Source of the DNA: Myxococcales bacterium
GTDB taxonomy: Bacteria > Myxococcota_A > Polyangia > Palsa-1104 > SHYY01
Length of the DNA: 58,459 bases
Direction of reading: 5' to 3'
Assembly: GCA_009692555.1 (NCBI GenBank)
Contig: SHYY01000014.1
Coordinates: 1-58,459 of the forward strand
Below the pieces are notes generated by a model. That model did not search any database. It worked only from the letters and a program-made list of their open reading frames with translations, and had not been told where the DNA came from. The stretch's first letter is position 1, and every line of letters starts with the position of its first letter. Shown here piece after piece: positions 8,780-17,087 of this stretch. Both the position numbers and the translations under genes were made by a program.

Positions 8780-9516
8780 GGGATCCGGTGACGCCCTCGC
8801 TGTTCGATGTCGGGCGCTCGATCCGGCTGTACGGCGACGTCGCCCGGTTCCTTTTCCGGATGGCGCTTCATCGCGCAGACCGGCTGCCGTCGACGGCGGT
8901 GGCGGACGGGCTTCACGAGGTTCGGGCGAGGTGCGCGCAGGTGCTCGAACGGGCGGGGGTCAGGCACGAGGTGCTCCACGCCGAGCGCGTGCCGGAGACC
9001 GGCGGCCTCCTGTTCTTCTGGAATCAGGAGTCGCACCTCGATCACCTGATCCTCCCGGTCGCGATCCCGCGGCCCTTCGTCACGCTCTACAACAACGCGG
9101 TGGCGCGCGTCCCGTTCTACGGCGCGCAGCTCCGGGCGGCGGGCCACCTCCACGTCGACCGCAGCGACGAGAAGCAGTGGCGCGCGAGCGTCGCGCGGGG
9201 GGCCCGGCGAGCGCAGGCTGGCGAGTGCATCCTGGTCAGCCCCGAGGGGACGCGGAGCGAGGGCCGCCATCTGCTGCCGATGAAGCGGGGGGCGTTCCTC
9301 CTCGCAGCCGCGGCACAGCGACCGATCGTCTGCGTGACGGTGATCGGTGGGCACCAGCGCCTGCCCCGCGGCAGCCCGATCGTCCGCTCCGGTCCTCTGC
9401 GCGTCGTGTTCTCGGATCCCATCCCCACCGACGGCCACCGGGAGGACGATCTCGCGCCGCTGCAGGCGATCGTCGTGGCCACCTTCGAGGAGACCAAGCG
9501 CCGCTTCGCGCTGTGA
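8776..9516 (+). CDS. PlsC-like acyltransferase with altered HX4D motif
   Basis: The protein has 246 aa from a GTG that overlaps the previous stop as GTGA. The LPLAT/PlsC landmarks are present: a motif I region NQESHLD, a motif III SPEGTRSEG, and a downstream hydrophobic VCVTVIGGHQRLP. The canonical motif I is NHxSxxD; here the catalytic His is replaced by Gln (NQESHLD), with another His two residues before the Asp. Members transfer acyl groups to lysophosphatidate or lipid A-like acceptors at the inner membrane. The changed motif leaves activity uncertain. Confidence 0.75.
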   Translation: MRDPVTPSLFDVGRSIRLYGDVARFLFRMALHRADRLPSTAVADGLHEVRARCAQVLERAGVRHEVLHAERVPETGGLLFFWNQESHLDHLILPVAIPRPFVTLYNNAVARVPFYGAQLRAAGHLHVDRSDEKQWRASVARGARRAQAGECILVSPEGTRSEGRHLLPMKRGAFLLAAAAQRPIVCVTVIGGHQRLPRGSPIVRSGPLRVVFSDPIPTDGHREDDLAPLQAIVVATFEETKRRFAL

Positions 9517-9560
9517 ACGCGCGTCGGCGTGGTACCCTGGCGCCTCGCGAAGGAGGATGC

Positions 9561-10394
9561 ATGCGCTCTCTTGTTGGTCGCGCGCTGTGGGTCGTCGCTG
9601 CCGGGCTCGGGTGCGGCGGCGCCAGCGGCACCGCCACCTGTCCGATCGGCCAGAGCTTCTGTGGCGCCCGGGTGTGCGCCAACCTCTTCACCGACGCGAA
9701 GAACTGCGGCAGCTGCGGCGCGATCTGCCCGGGCGCCACGACTTGCTCCGGCGGCAAGTGCGGGGTCTGCGGCCCGGTGACCCAGACCGTGGGCCCCGAG
9801 GGCGCGGAGATCGCCATCACCGCCGCGGCGTGCGACCAGGGGCTCGCCGGCACGACGCTGTTGATCCCGAGAGACGCGCTGGGGGCCCCGACACTGATCT
9901 CCGTCGGGAAGGGCGCTGATCAGGCGCGTCTCGGCGAGACCGCCGTCGGGCCGAGCGTGCGCTTCACACCGGATGGGCTCGCCTTCGCGACGCCGGCCCG
10001 GCTCACGCTGCTCTACCGCCCCGCCGACGTGCCGCAGGGCAAGGTGCTGGCGATCGCGGTCTCCTCGGTGCAGGGGCAGTCGCGGATGGTCGCCGACCTC
10101 ACCGTCGACAGGGACGCCGCGACCGTGAGCGCCGAGATTCGCCACTTCACCGACTACCAGGTGATCGCCGGCCCGCCGGGCCAGATCACCGACGGTGGAA
10201 CGGGCGACGGCGGCAAGGGCGACGGCGGCGGCAAGGATGGCGGCGGCAACGATGGCGGGCACCCCGACGGGGGCGGCGACGGCGGGATCTTCGATGGCGG
10301 GAAGATCCCCGACGGCGGGAAGATCCCCGACGGCGCGTTCGACGGCGGCTTCAAGCCCGACCTCGGACCGGTCGACGGCGGCGGCCAGGGCTGA
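9561..10394 (+). CDS. Lipoprotein with Cys-rich region, ZU5-like domain and Gly/Asp-rich tail
   Basis: The protein has 277 aa. The AAGGAGG at 9550-9556 supports the ATG at 9561. The lipoprotein signal MRSLVGRALWVVAAGLG is followed by Cys and CGG. Residues about 25-70 are Cys-rich (CPIGQSFCGARVCANLF, CGSCGAICPG), a pattern common in myxobacterial surface proteins. Residues about 75-205 resemble a ZU5-like beta domain (VGPEGAEIAI...LTLLYRPADVP). The tail (about 210-277) is almost entirely Gly, Asp and Lys repeats (DGGKGDGGGKDGG, PDGGKIPDGGKIPDG). Probably displayed at the outer membrane; function unknown. Confidence 0.75.
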   Translation: MRSLVGRALWVVAAGLGCGGASGTATCPIGQSFCGARVCANLFTDAKNCGSCGAICPGATTCSGGKCGVCGPVTQTVGPEGAEIAITAAACDQGLAGTTLLIPRDALGAPTLISVGKGADQARLGETAVGPSVRFTPDGLAFATPARLTLLYRPADVPQGKVLAIAVSSVQGQSRMVADLTVDRDAATVSAEIRHFTDYQVIAGPPGQITDGGTGDGGKGDGGGKDGGGNDGGHPDGGGDGGIFDGGKIPDGGKIPDGAFDGGFKPDLGPVDGGGQG

Positions 10395-10409
10395 GAGCTC
10401 CGTTCGCCG

Positions 10410-11468
10410 GTGGGGGAGCCCTCGCAGTTTCTCGTCGCTGTCTGCCAGATCGGGGCGGAGGGCGCCCTCAAGCGGGAGGTGGCGAGGGAGCATCCCGACC
10501 TGCGCTCCGCGTTCGCCCGTCCGGGGCTGGTCACCTGGAAGAGCGCCGGTGTGCCGGTGGGTCCGGGCTTCGTGCTCCGCGCCGTGTTCGCGCGCGCGTA
10601 CGCGGTCGCGCTCGGTCCGGCGCGCGACGTGGCGGAGGTGCTGGCGGCGGTCGAGCGCGTCGGCGCCGAGCGGCTGCGACTGCACGTGTGGGAGCGCGAT
10701 GCGCGCAGGCCGGGCGAGGAGTCGGTGCAGGAGAGTCCGCGGGCGGGCGAGGTGCGGGGCGCCTTCCTCGCGGCGTTTGGCGCGCGGTTTCGGGACGGCG
10801 AGGTGGCCGAAGCGGGCGAGCATGTGCTCGATGTGGTGGTCGCCGGCGATGAGCCCTGGTTCCTCGGCCATCACCTGCACTCGCCGCTGCATTCGCCCTG
10901 GCCGGGCGGGCGGATCCCCGTCGCCGTGCCGGAGAATTCCCCCTCCCGCGCCTATCGCAAGATCGAGGAGGCGATCGCCTGGTCGGGGGCGCCGCTCCGG
11001 CGCGGCGAGGTGGCGGTGGAGATCGGCAGCGCGCCCGGCGGAGCCAGCCACGCGCTCCTGCGGCGGGGCCTCGAAGTCGTGGGGATCGATACCGGCACGA
11101 TGGCCGAGGTGGTGATTGCCTCGCCGCGCTTCCGGCACGTCCAGGCGGCGGTGGGGCAGGTGCAGCGCGACCAGCTACCGCCGTGCGCCGACTGGCTGCT
11201 GCTGGACGTGAACCTCGCGCCGCAGGTCGCGCTGCACGCGGTCCGCGGGATTGTCGCAGCCCTCCGCCCGTCGCTGCGCGGGGTGCTGTTCACCCTCAAG
11301 CTCAACGACTGGGGGATGGCGGACCAGGTGCCGGATCTGCTTCGCCGCGTCGAGGGGATGGGGATCACTGACGTGCGTGCGACCCAGCTCCCGAGCAACC
11401 GCCAGGAGATCTTCGTCTACGGGCAGCTCGCGGGTCCGACGGGAAAAGGGCGGCGCGGCCGAGTGTGA
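10410..11468 (+). CDS. rlmM: RlmM/FtsJ-like rRNA 2'-O-methyltransferase
   Basis: The protein has 352 aa from a GTG at 10410. An N-terminal THUMP-like region is followed by an FtsJ-type Rossmann domain with EIGSAPGGASHALL (SAM motif I). The K-D-K-E tetrad can be assigned as Lys in YRKIEEA, Asp in LLLDVN, Lys in FTLKLND and Glu in RQEIFVYG. E. coli RlmM, which methylates C2498 of 23S rRNA, has a similar length (about 366 aa) and order. The exact target nucleotide is inferred from family. Confidence 0.75.
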   Translation: MGEPSQFLVAVCQIGAEGALKREVAREHPDLRSAFARPGLVTWKSAGVPVGPGFVLRAVFARAYAVALGPARDVAEVLAAVERVGAERLRLHVWERDARRPGEESVQESPRAGEVRGAFLAAFGARFRDGEVAEAGEHVLDVVVAGDEPWFLGHHLHSPLHSPWPGGRIPVAVPENSPSRAYRKIEEAIAWSGAPLRRGEVAVEIGSAPGGASHALLRRGLEVVGIDTGTMAEVVIASPRFRHVQAAVGQVQRDQLPPCADWLLLDVNLAPQVALHAVRGIVAALRPSLRGVLFTLKLNDWGMADQVPDLLRRVEGMGITDVRATQLPSNRQEIFVYGQLAGPTGKGRRGRV

Positions 11469-11531
11469 GACCATTTCGCGGCGTGCTGCGTTGAATCAGG
11501 CGGTTCCTTCAACTCAGGCTCGGGAGACGCC

Positions 11532-13454
11532 ATGCGCCCTCGGAAGCTGCTCCTCGCCGCCCTGATCCTCTTCTCCTCGCCCGCCTTCGCCGGTACTCCG
11601 CCTCCGCCTCTGCCGCCGCCACCTGCGCTCCCCGGCATCCGGACCGCCGCCGTGGCGAAGCCGCTGGTGTGCGCGATGGCGACGGTGGCGCGCCCGGAGA
11701 CCAAGGGCAACCCGCAGGCGCGTCAGGCGGCCCAGCGGGGCCTCGACTACCTCGCCCGCTCGTCGGTGGCATGGACCAACGAGAAGAAGTGCTTCGGGTG
11801 CCACGTCCAGGCGGTGACGCTGGAGGCACTCACCGTCGGGAAGCACCACCAGTACGGCATCGCGGCGAAGGACATGAACGCGATGGTCGGGGCGCTCCTC
11901 CTCGGGGTCACCGCGGGCGGGCGGATCACCGGCGCGGCGTTCGAGGGGCAGGCCTGGGCGCGCTACGACCAGTGGGTCGACGCCCAGCACACCAAGGATC
12001 TGCTCAAGTACGCGCAGGAGCTGATCGGCTACCAGCAGCAGGACGGCTCGGTGCTCGACGATGATGCGCGCCTGCCGGTCACCGGGGGCACGATGCACAC
12101 CACCTATCAGTCGATGCAGACCTGGCGGCAGGCCTACGCACGCACCGCCGACGACAAGTGGCTGACCCCGATACGCAAGTCCGAGAAGTACTTCGCGCAG
12201 CAGTCGGGGCAGTGGACGCAGAAGAGCGAGGTCTACATCCAGAACCTCAACTTCGCGCTGCTCGGGCTGGCGGCGGCGGGTGTGGGCCCGTCGGAGGCGA
12301 GCTCGCTGCGGCTGCAGCGCCTCCTGCTCGCGCGGCAGAATCAGGACGGCGGCTTCGGGCTCGAGAAGCAGAAAAGCGACGCGCTGGCGACGGGGCAGAC
12401 AATCTACTCGCTCAAGCTCGCCGGCTACGCGGACTCCGATCCGGTGATCGCCCGCGGGACCTACTGGCTGGTGCAGCACCAGGCGCAGGACGGCGCGTGG
12501 CGAACGGTGCGGAGCGGCCAGGGCGGGGCGGAGAAGGGGGAGGGGATGTGGGCGGTGCTCGGCCTGGTGACGATGGACGTGATGAGCCTGGCGGTGAACG
12601 GTCTGGTCGATGGGCAGCATGTTGCGGAGACGATGAACATCGCGGTCGAGGCGCGCGACAACCAGGCGGGCGGCGTCGCCAAGGTCGAGCTGCTGGTCGA
12701 CGATCTTCCGGTCAAGGGCGAGTGCGCGGCGAAGCTGTCGCACGCCTGGAGCACCCGGGAGCTGAAGGAGGGCAAGCACATCGTCGACGTGGTGGCGACC
12801 AATTCGAGGGGGCAGGAGAGCCGGCGGCGCTTCGAGGTCTACGCGGGGAGCGTGTTCCTGACCGAGGTAGGCGCGCGCTTCGACGAGGCGCGGCAGGCGA
12901 CCGAGGTGACGCTACGCAACCTCGCGGCCACGCCCGAGACGGCGGGAAAGCTGGAGATGGTGGTCTACGCCGTCGAGGGCAATGACAACAAGCGGGGCAA
13001 GAAGGTATTCACCAGCGAGCAGAAGGGCGCGCCGGGCGCGATGGCCTTCACGTGGAACGGCACGGGCAGCGACGGAAAAGCGCAGCCCAAGGGGCGCTAC
13101 GTGGCGGAGCTGGTGCTGCGCGACGCGAAGGGCAAGGAGGTGCAGAAGGAGCGCACGCTGTTCTTCCATGACAGCGAGCAGGTCCAGAAGCAGAAGTTCG
13201 GCGAGATCGAAGGGCAGCTCTCGCTGCGCGGCGGCGCCGGCGTCTCGGCCAACACCACCGTCGAGCTGGTCGACGACACCGGCAAGGTGGTGCAGAGCGC
13301 GACCAGCACCGCGCAGGGCAACTACCGTTTCAAGAGCGTCGGAGCGGGGCAGTACAAGGTGCGCGCGCGCAAGGAGGGCTGGGCGCCGCAGGAGTCAGCG
13401 GTGCAGGCGACACCGGCCGCCGCCCCGGCCAAGGTCGACATGGCCTTCCACTAA
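11532..13454 (+). CDS. Secreted squalene-cyclase-fold protein with CxxCH motif and C-terminal Ig/carboxypeptidase-regulatory domains
   Basis: The protein has 640 aa. A signal peptide (about 1-20) is followed by a Pro-rich linker. Residues about 55-330 have alpha/alpha-toroid repeats of the prenyltransferase/squalene-oxidase type (QNQDGGFGLEKQ, WLVQHQAQDGAWRTVRSG). A CFGCH heme-attachment motif lies near residues 87-91. Residues about 345-440 look Ig-like, about 445-550 resemble a FlgD-type Ig domain (FTWNGTGSDGKAQPKGRYVA), and about 560-640 a carboxypeptidase-regulatory-like fold (GNYRFKSVGAGQYKVRARKE). No catalytic DxDD of true cyclases is evident. Probably a periplasmic protein, possibly c-type heme-binding. 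A weak GGGAG site precedes the ATG. Confidence 0.7.
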   Translation: MRPRKLLLAALILFSSPAFAGTPPPPLPPPPALPGIRTAAVAKPLVCAMATVARPETKGNPQARQAAQRGLDYLARSSVAWTNEKKCFGCHVQAVTLEALTVGKHHQYGIAAKDMNAMVGALLLGVTAGGRITGAAFEGQAWARYDQWVDAQHTKDLLKYAQELIGYQQQDGSVLDDDARLPVTGGTMHTTYQSMQTWRQAYARTADDKWLTPIRKSEKYFAQQSGQWTQKSEVYIQNLNFALLGLAAAGVGPSEASSLRLQRLLLARQNQDGGFGLEKQKSDALATGQTIYSLKLAGYADSDPVIARGTYWLVQHQAQDGAWRTVRSGQGGAEKGEGMWAVLGLVTMDVMSLAVNGLVDGQHVAETMNIAVEARDNQAGGVAKVELLVDDLPVKGECAAKLSHAWSTRELKEGKHIVDVVATNSRGQESRRRFEVYAGSVFLTEVGARFDEARQATEVTLRNLAATPETAGKLEMVVYAVEGNDNKRGKKVFTSEQKGAPGAMAFTWNGTGSDGKAQPKGRYVAELVLRDAKGKEVQKERTLFFHDSEQVQKQKFGEIEGQLSLRGGAGVSANTTVELVDDTGKVVQSATSTAQGNYRFKSVGAGQYKVRARKEGWAPQESAVQATPAAAPAKVDMAFH

Positions 13455-13471
13455 CCTCCCGTCGCTGACCC

Positions 13472-15283
13472 CTACTCCCCGCCCCATGCCTCTCCCATCC
13501 ACGCCTGATACGCCGCCTTCGCTTCGGGCGACGCCTGGTCGGCGAACCCCACCTCGAGCTTGTGATCGAGCGGCCGGAGACCGAGGGTGACGGTCATTTC
13601 CTGCAGCTCGTCACGCCGGAACACGGTGAGCCGGATCGGCACCCCCGGCCGGCGCGCCCCGATGCGCTCGGCGAGCGCCTCCTTGTCGACCCGATAGCCG
13701 TCGCAGGCGAGGAGCTGATCGCCCGGGTAGAGGCCGCCCGCTTGCGCCGGCCCACCGTCCTGCGACTCCGCGACCCGCAGCCGATCCCCCTCCTGCACCA
13801 GGGTCGCGCCCAGCCAGGCCGCCGGCCCCTCGTCGCTGCCGCCACCCGCGGGGCGCACGCACAGGCCCACCGATCCGAGCGGCCCCGCGAGGTCGAGCTC
13901 CTCCCGGCCGCGCACGGCACGCGCGAAGAAGTCATCCAGCGACAGACCCGCCGCCTGCTCGCACAGCGGCTGGATCGCCTCATCCGGATAACCGCGCCCG
14001 ACCTGACCGTACTCTCGCCACAGGAGGCGCAGCGCATCGTCGAGCGTGCGATGCCCGTCGCTGCGGCGGCGGATCTCGAGGTCGAGCAGCAGCGCAACGA
14101 TCGATCCCTTGAGGTAGTAGGAGACCGTCGAGTTGACCGTGTTCTCGTCGGGGCGATAGAGCTTGATCCAGGCGTCGAAGCTCGCCTCCTCGAGGCTCTG
14201 GCGGCGCCGGCCGGGGATCGCGGCGAGGCGGGTAAGCTCCTCGCCCAGCTTCTCCCGGTAGCGCGCGGCGCCCTGCAGGCCGGCGCGACGGAGCGCGAGG
14301 CGATCGTAGTAGCTGGTCCACCCCTCGACCACCCACAGCGATCGGGTGTAGGCCTCGCGCTGGTAGTCGATCCCCGTCGGTGCGCTGGGCCCCCGCCGAA
14401 GGACGGGGTGGGTTGCGACGGAGGGCTGGAGGGCCTCGGGGTAGATCCGCTTGACGTTCCAGAGGTGAAGGAACTCGTGCGAGCAGACCTCGAGGAGGTC
14501 CTGGTACTTGTTCGCCACGCCGAACGCGTGCGGGTCGCCGATGACCGTGGTGGAGTTGCGGTGCTCGAGGCCGCCGTGGGCCTTCGGCACGAGGTGGAGG
14601 ATGAAGGTGTAGTGCGCGTAGGGGAGGCCCCCGAAGAGGGCGGCGTGGGTCTCCACGATCTTCGCGAGATCGGCGCCCAGGCGGGCGCGGTCGGCGGCGG
14701 TGGTGCGACCCCAGATCGCCACCGCGTGGGGCCTCTCGGCCGCCTGGAACTCGATCCGCTCGTGCGGTCCGATCTCGAACGGCGCGTCGACCAGCGCATC
14801 ATGGTCGTCGGCGCGGAAGGCGATGCCTCGGGTCGCGGTGGGGTCGGCGTCGAGGCCGGTGGCGATCCGCCATCCCGGAGGTGCGTCGACGAGGACGCGC
14901 ACCGGGAGCGGGCGCAGCGCGTCCACGTAGAGGAACAGGCAGGCGCCGTTCCAGTAGGCGTGGCTCAGGTCGAGGTGCGACGTCCGTACCGTCACCTCGT
15001 GTGCGTAGACCTGATAGCGCGCCCGGAGCTCGGTCGCTCCGCCGCACTCCACCCGCCAGGTCGCCTTGTCGATCTTTCGGACTCCGAGCGGGCGCCCCTC
15101 ACCGTCGGTGACGGAGAGCTCCTGCAGGTGTCGCTGGAACTCGCGGATCAGGTAGGAGCCGGGGGTCCACACCGGCAGCCGGAGGTCGACCGTATCCGCG
15201 GCGGCGATCGGAAATCGTGCCTCGATCTCGAACAGATGACGCGCTCGTTCGGCCAGGCCGACGCGGTACTCGACGATCAACAT
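13472..15283 (-). CDS. M61 family metallopeptidase (glycyl aminopeptidase-like) with PDZ domain
   Basis: The protein has 603 aa. The N-terminal beta domain (about 1-170) includes VDLRLPVWTPGSYLIREFQR, a hallmark of M61. The zinc site CSHEFLHLWNVKRI (HExxH near residue 268-272) and the following Glu in this helix region are intact. A PDZ-like domain lies at about 490-590 (GGPAQAGGLYPGDQLLACDGY). There is no signal peptide, so it may act in the cytoplasm. A GATAAC -10-like box lies 8 nt before the ATG. The first 185 nt overlap, out of frame, the 3' end of the upstream gene. Confidence 0.9.
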   Translation of the reverse strand: MLIVEYRVGLAERARHLFEIEARFPIAAADTVDLRLPVWTPGSYLIREFQRHLQELSVTDGEGRPLGVRKIDKATWRVECGGATELRARYQVYAHEVTVRTSHLDLSHAYWNGACLFLYVDALRPLPVRVLVDAPPGWRIATGLDADPTATRGIAFRADDHDALVDAPFEIGPHERIEFQAAERPHAVAIWGRTTAADRARLGADLAKIVETHAALFGGLPYAHYTFILHLVPKAHGGLEHRNSTTVIGDPHAFGVANKYQDLLEVCSHEFLHLWNVKRIYPEALQPSVATHPVLRRGPSAPTGIDYQREAYTRSLWVVEGWTSYYDRLALRRAGLQGAARYREKLGEELTRLAAIPGRRRQSLEEASFDAWIKLYRPDENTVNSTVSYYLKGSIVALLLDLEIRRRSDGHRTLDDALRLLWREYGQVGRGYPDEAIQPLCEQAAGLSLDDFFARAVRGREELDLAGPLGSVGLCVRPAGGGSDEGPAAWLGATLVQEGDRLRVAESQDGGPAQAGGLYPGDQLLACDGYRVDKEALAERIGARRPGVPIRLTVFRRDELQEMTVTLGLRPLDHKLEVGFADQASPEAKAAYQAWMGEAWGGE

Positions 15284-16925
15284 GCGCCATCGTTATCACG
15301 GGGAAAGTCCCCAGTCGACAGGGGAGGGCCGGCCGGCTTGCCGCCGCTCGCCGGCGCAGCCGCACGGCGAACAAGGCAGCGAGCATCATCAGCCCCCACG
15401 GCGACGGGTGCTCGCTCCCGATCCGGCCGGCGGAGCAGCTCGATCCACCCCCGCCGCCCCCGTAGAAGAACGAGCACACCGGCTCCTCGGGGCTGAGATC
15501 GGCGCAGTACATCCCCTCGGGGCAGCTCGCCGGATCGGCGAGGTCGCATTTGTTGGTGCAGAACTTCGTGCCGGCGAGCTCGGCGCACAGCATCGAGTGG
15601 CAGTCCGAGTGCATATTGCACAGAAAACCCGTCTCTCCCGGATTCGGCATGGGCGCCTTCTTCGCCGGCTCGCACATCTTGGCTGCGTTGCACTGATAGT
15701 TCGCCGGGCACGTCCCGCACGCCTGGGTGCAGATCCCGGCCGGGCAGAGCCCGCTCGCGCATTGGCCGGGCGTGTTGCACTGCGAGCCGAAAGGGAGCTT
15801 TGCGTCGGCCTTGACCGACACGTTCACGATCGCCGGATCGGAGGCGTTGCCCACCGCATCGTAGGCCACCGCGCTGAGCGCCCACGTGCCTTCGGCCGTG
15901 ACCGTGAGCTGCGCCTTGTAGGGCGGCTTGTCGAGCCGCTGGTTCTGCGACTTCGCGCCCGGTCCCGAGGCCTGGAGGTCAATGTGATCCACTCCCACGT
16001 CGTCGGCCGCCGTGATCGTCACTCCGAAGGTCAGTGGCAGGACGGCGTTCGGCAGCGGCGCGGCGATCGACACGGTCGGTGCCATGGTGTCGGCGCCGCC
16101 TTGCGAGGGGCCGAGGATCTTCAGCAGCAGCGCGTGCGAGTCCTGGATCCCGACCCCGCCCGAGCACGACCCCTGCTTGTCGACGCGCTTGCCGGAGAGG
16201 AAGCCGACCGTCTTGCCGGTCTCCTCGGGGTACATGATGTCCTGGGTGTTGTCGCTGTGCTCGAGGCCGTAGGCGTGCGCAGTCTCCTGGGCGATCGTCA
16301 CCGCGAGGTCGAGCACCTTGTCCTTGTAGGGCCGTCCTCCGCCGAGAACCTTCTCGACGCCCGAGAAGGCGAACACCACCTCCACGTCCCCCGAACCGTT
16401 GAATAGGATCTGGCCGCCCTTGTTATCGCAGTCGAGCGGCGCGAGACCCGCGACGCACCCGTTGTTGCACGGCTCGCCGATCAAGTTGGGCAGCCCGCCG
16501 ATCGCCACCATGACGTAGTCGCCGCTCGGCGGGCGCTGCGTGACGAGGTCGACGTTGAAGTCGGCGAAGAACTTCCGCGACACCGCCATCACGTCGCTGA
16601 TCACCTGCGCGCGGGAGAGCTGGTTCGTGAGATCGGCGCCGTCGAACGGGGGGACGGTGATCGCGTGGTTGAGACCGGCTGCGATCGACGACTCGTTGTG
16701 GACCGCGTCGTCGTAGTTCGGCTTCACGGTGACGCCGTCGAAGTTGGTGAAGATGATGTGATGCCCGTTCGCGCCAAGCCCCTGCGAGAGCGGGCGCGAT
16801 CCGGCCGGCCGGCGCAGGCCCCCGAGGAACACGTCACCGACGATGGTCCCGGTCTCGCCCGCGGGCGCGGCGCAGGCCGAAAGCAGTCCCAGGCCCAGCG
16901 TCGCGTAACGGTGCCACTTGATCAT
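15099..16925 (-). CDS. Secreted metzincin-like lipoprotein with Ig-like and Cys-rich domains; read-through C-terminus
   Basis: The protein has 608 aa from the ATG at 16925, which has a GGAG upstream. A lipobox-like LLSACAAP ends the signal. Around residues 212-222 is QETAHAYGLEH, which matches HExxHxxGxxH except that the first zinc ligand His is Gln. An Ig-like domain follows at about 290-390 (APTVSIAAPLPNAVLPL). Two Cys-rich stretches come next (CNTPGQCASGLCPAGIC, CACGTCPANYQC-type spacing). A hydrophobic WGLMMLAALFAVRLRRRAA resembles a MYXO-CTERM tail, which would normally end the protein. Here the frame continues about 60-70 residues into the M61 gene, suggesting stop loss or a sequencing frameshift. 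Confidence 0.7.
   Translation of the reverse strand: MIKWHRYATLGLGLLSACAAPAGETGTIVGDVFLGGLRRPAGSRPLSQGLGANGHHIIFTNFDGVTVKPNYDDAVHNESSIAAGLNHAITVPPFDGADLTNQLSRAQVISDVMAVSRKFFADFNVDLVTQRPPSGDYVMVAIGGLPNLIGEPCNNGCVAGLAPLDCDNKGGQILFNGSGDVEVVFAFSGVEKVLGGGRPYKDKVLDLAVTIAQETAHAYGLEHSDNTQDIMYPEETGKTVGFLSGKRVDKQGSCSGGVGIQDSHALLLKILGPSQGGADTMAPTVSIAAPLPNAVLPLTFGVTITAADDVGVDHIDLQASGPGAKSQNQRLDKPPYKAQLTVTAEGTWALSAVAYDAVGNASDPAIVNVSVKADAKLPFGSQCNTPGQCASGLCPAGICTQACGTCPANYQCNAAKMCEPAKKAPMPNPGETGFLCNMHSDCHSMLCAELAGTKFCTNKCDLADPASCPEGMYCADLSPEEPVCSFFYGGGGGGSSCSAGRIGSEHPSPWGLMMLAALFAVRLRRRAAASRPALPCRLGTFPVITMAHVDRRVPRRPGRTSASSVRDRGTISDRRRGYGRPPAAGVDPRLLPDPRVPATPAGALRHRR
15292..15297 (-). promoter_or_regulatory. 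-10-like GATAAC 8 nt before the M61 peptidase start
   Basis: On the minus strand GATAAC lies exactly 8 nt before the ATG at 15283. No clear -35 is present, so this is weaker than the other cases, but the spacing is the same. Confidence 0.3.
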
Positions 16926-17087
16926 GGGTACTCCAAGCGAATCCCGAACATAACCCATTTGGTGGCGCGGAGGAACCGGGTGCCCGGGTCGGCTCGAAGC
17001 AGGGGATCGGTCGGGAAGCAGTTGAAGGGAGAGTGGGCGAGGTACGACGGGAACGGAGGAGGGACGACCGGAGTGGTGCGGCGCCGG

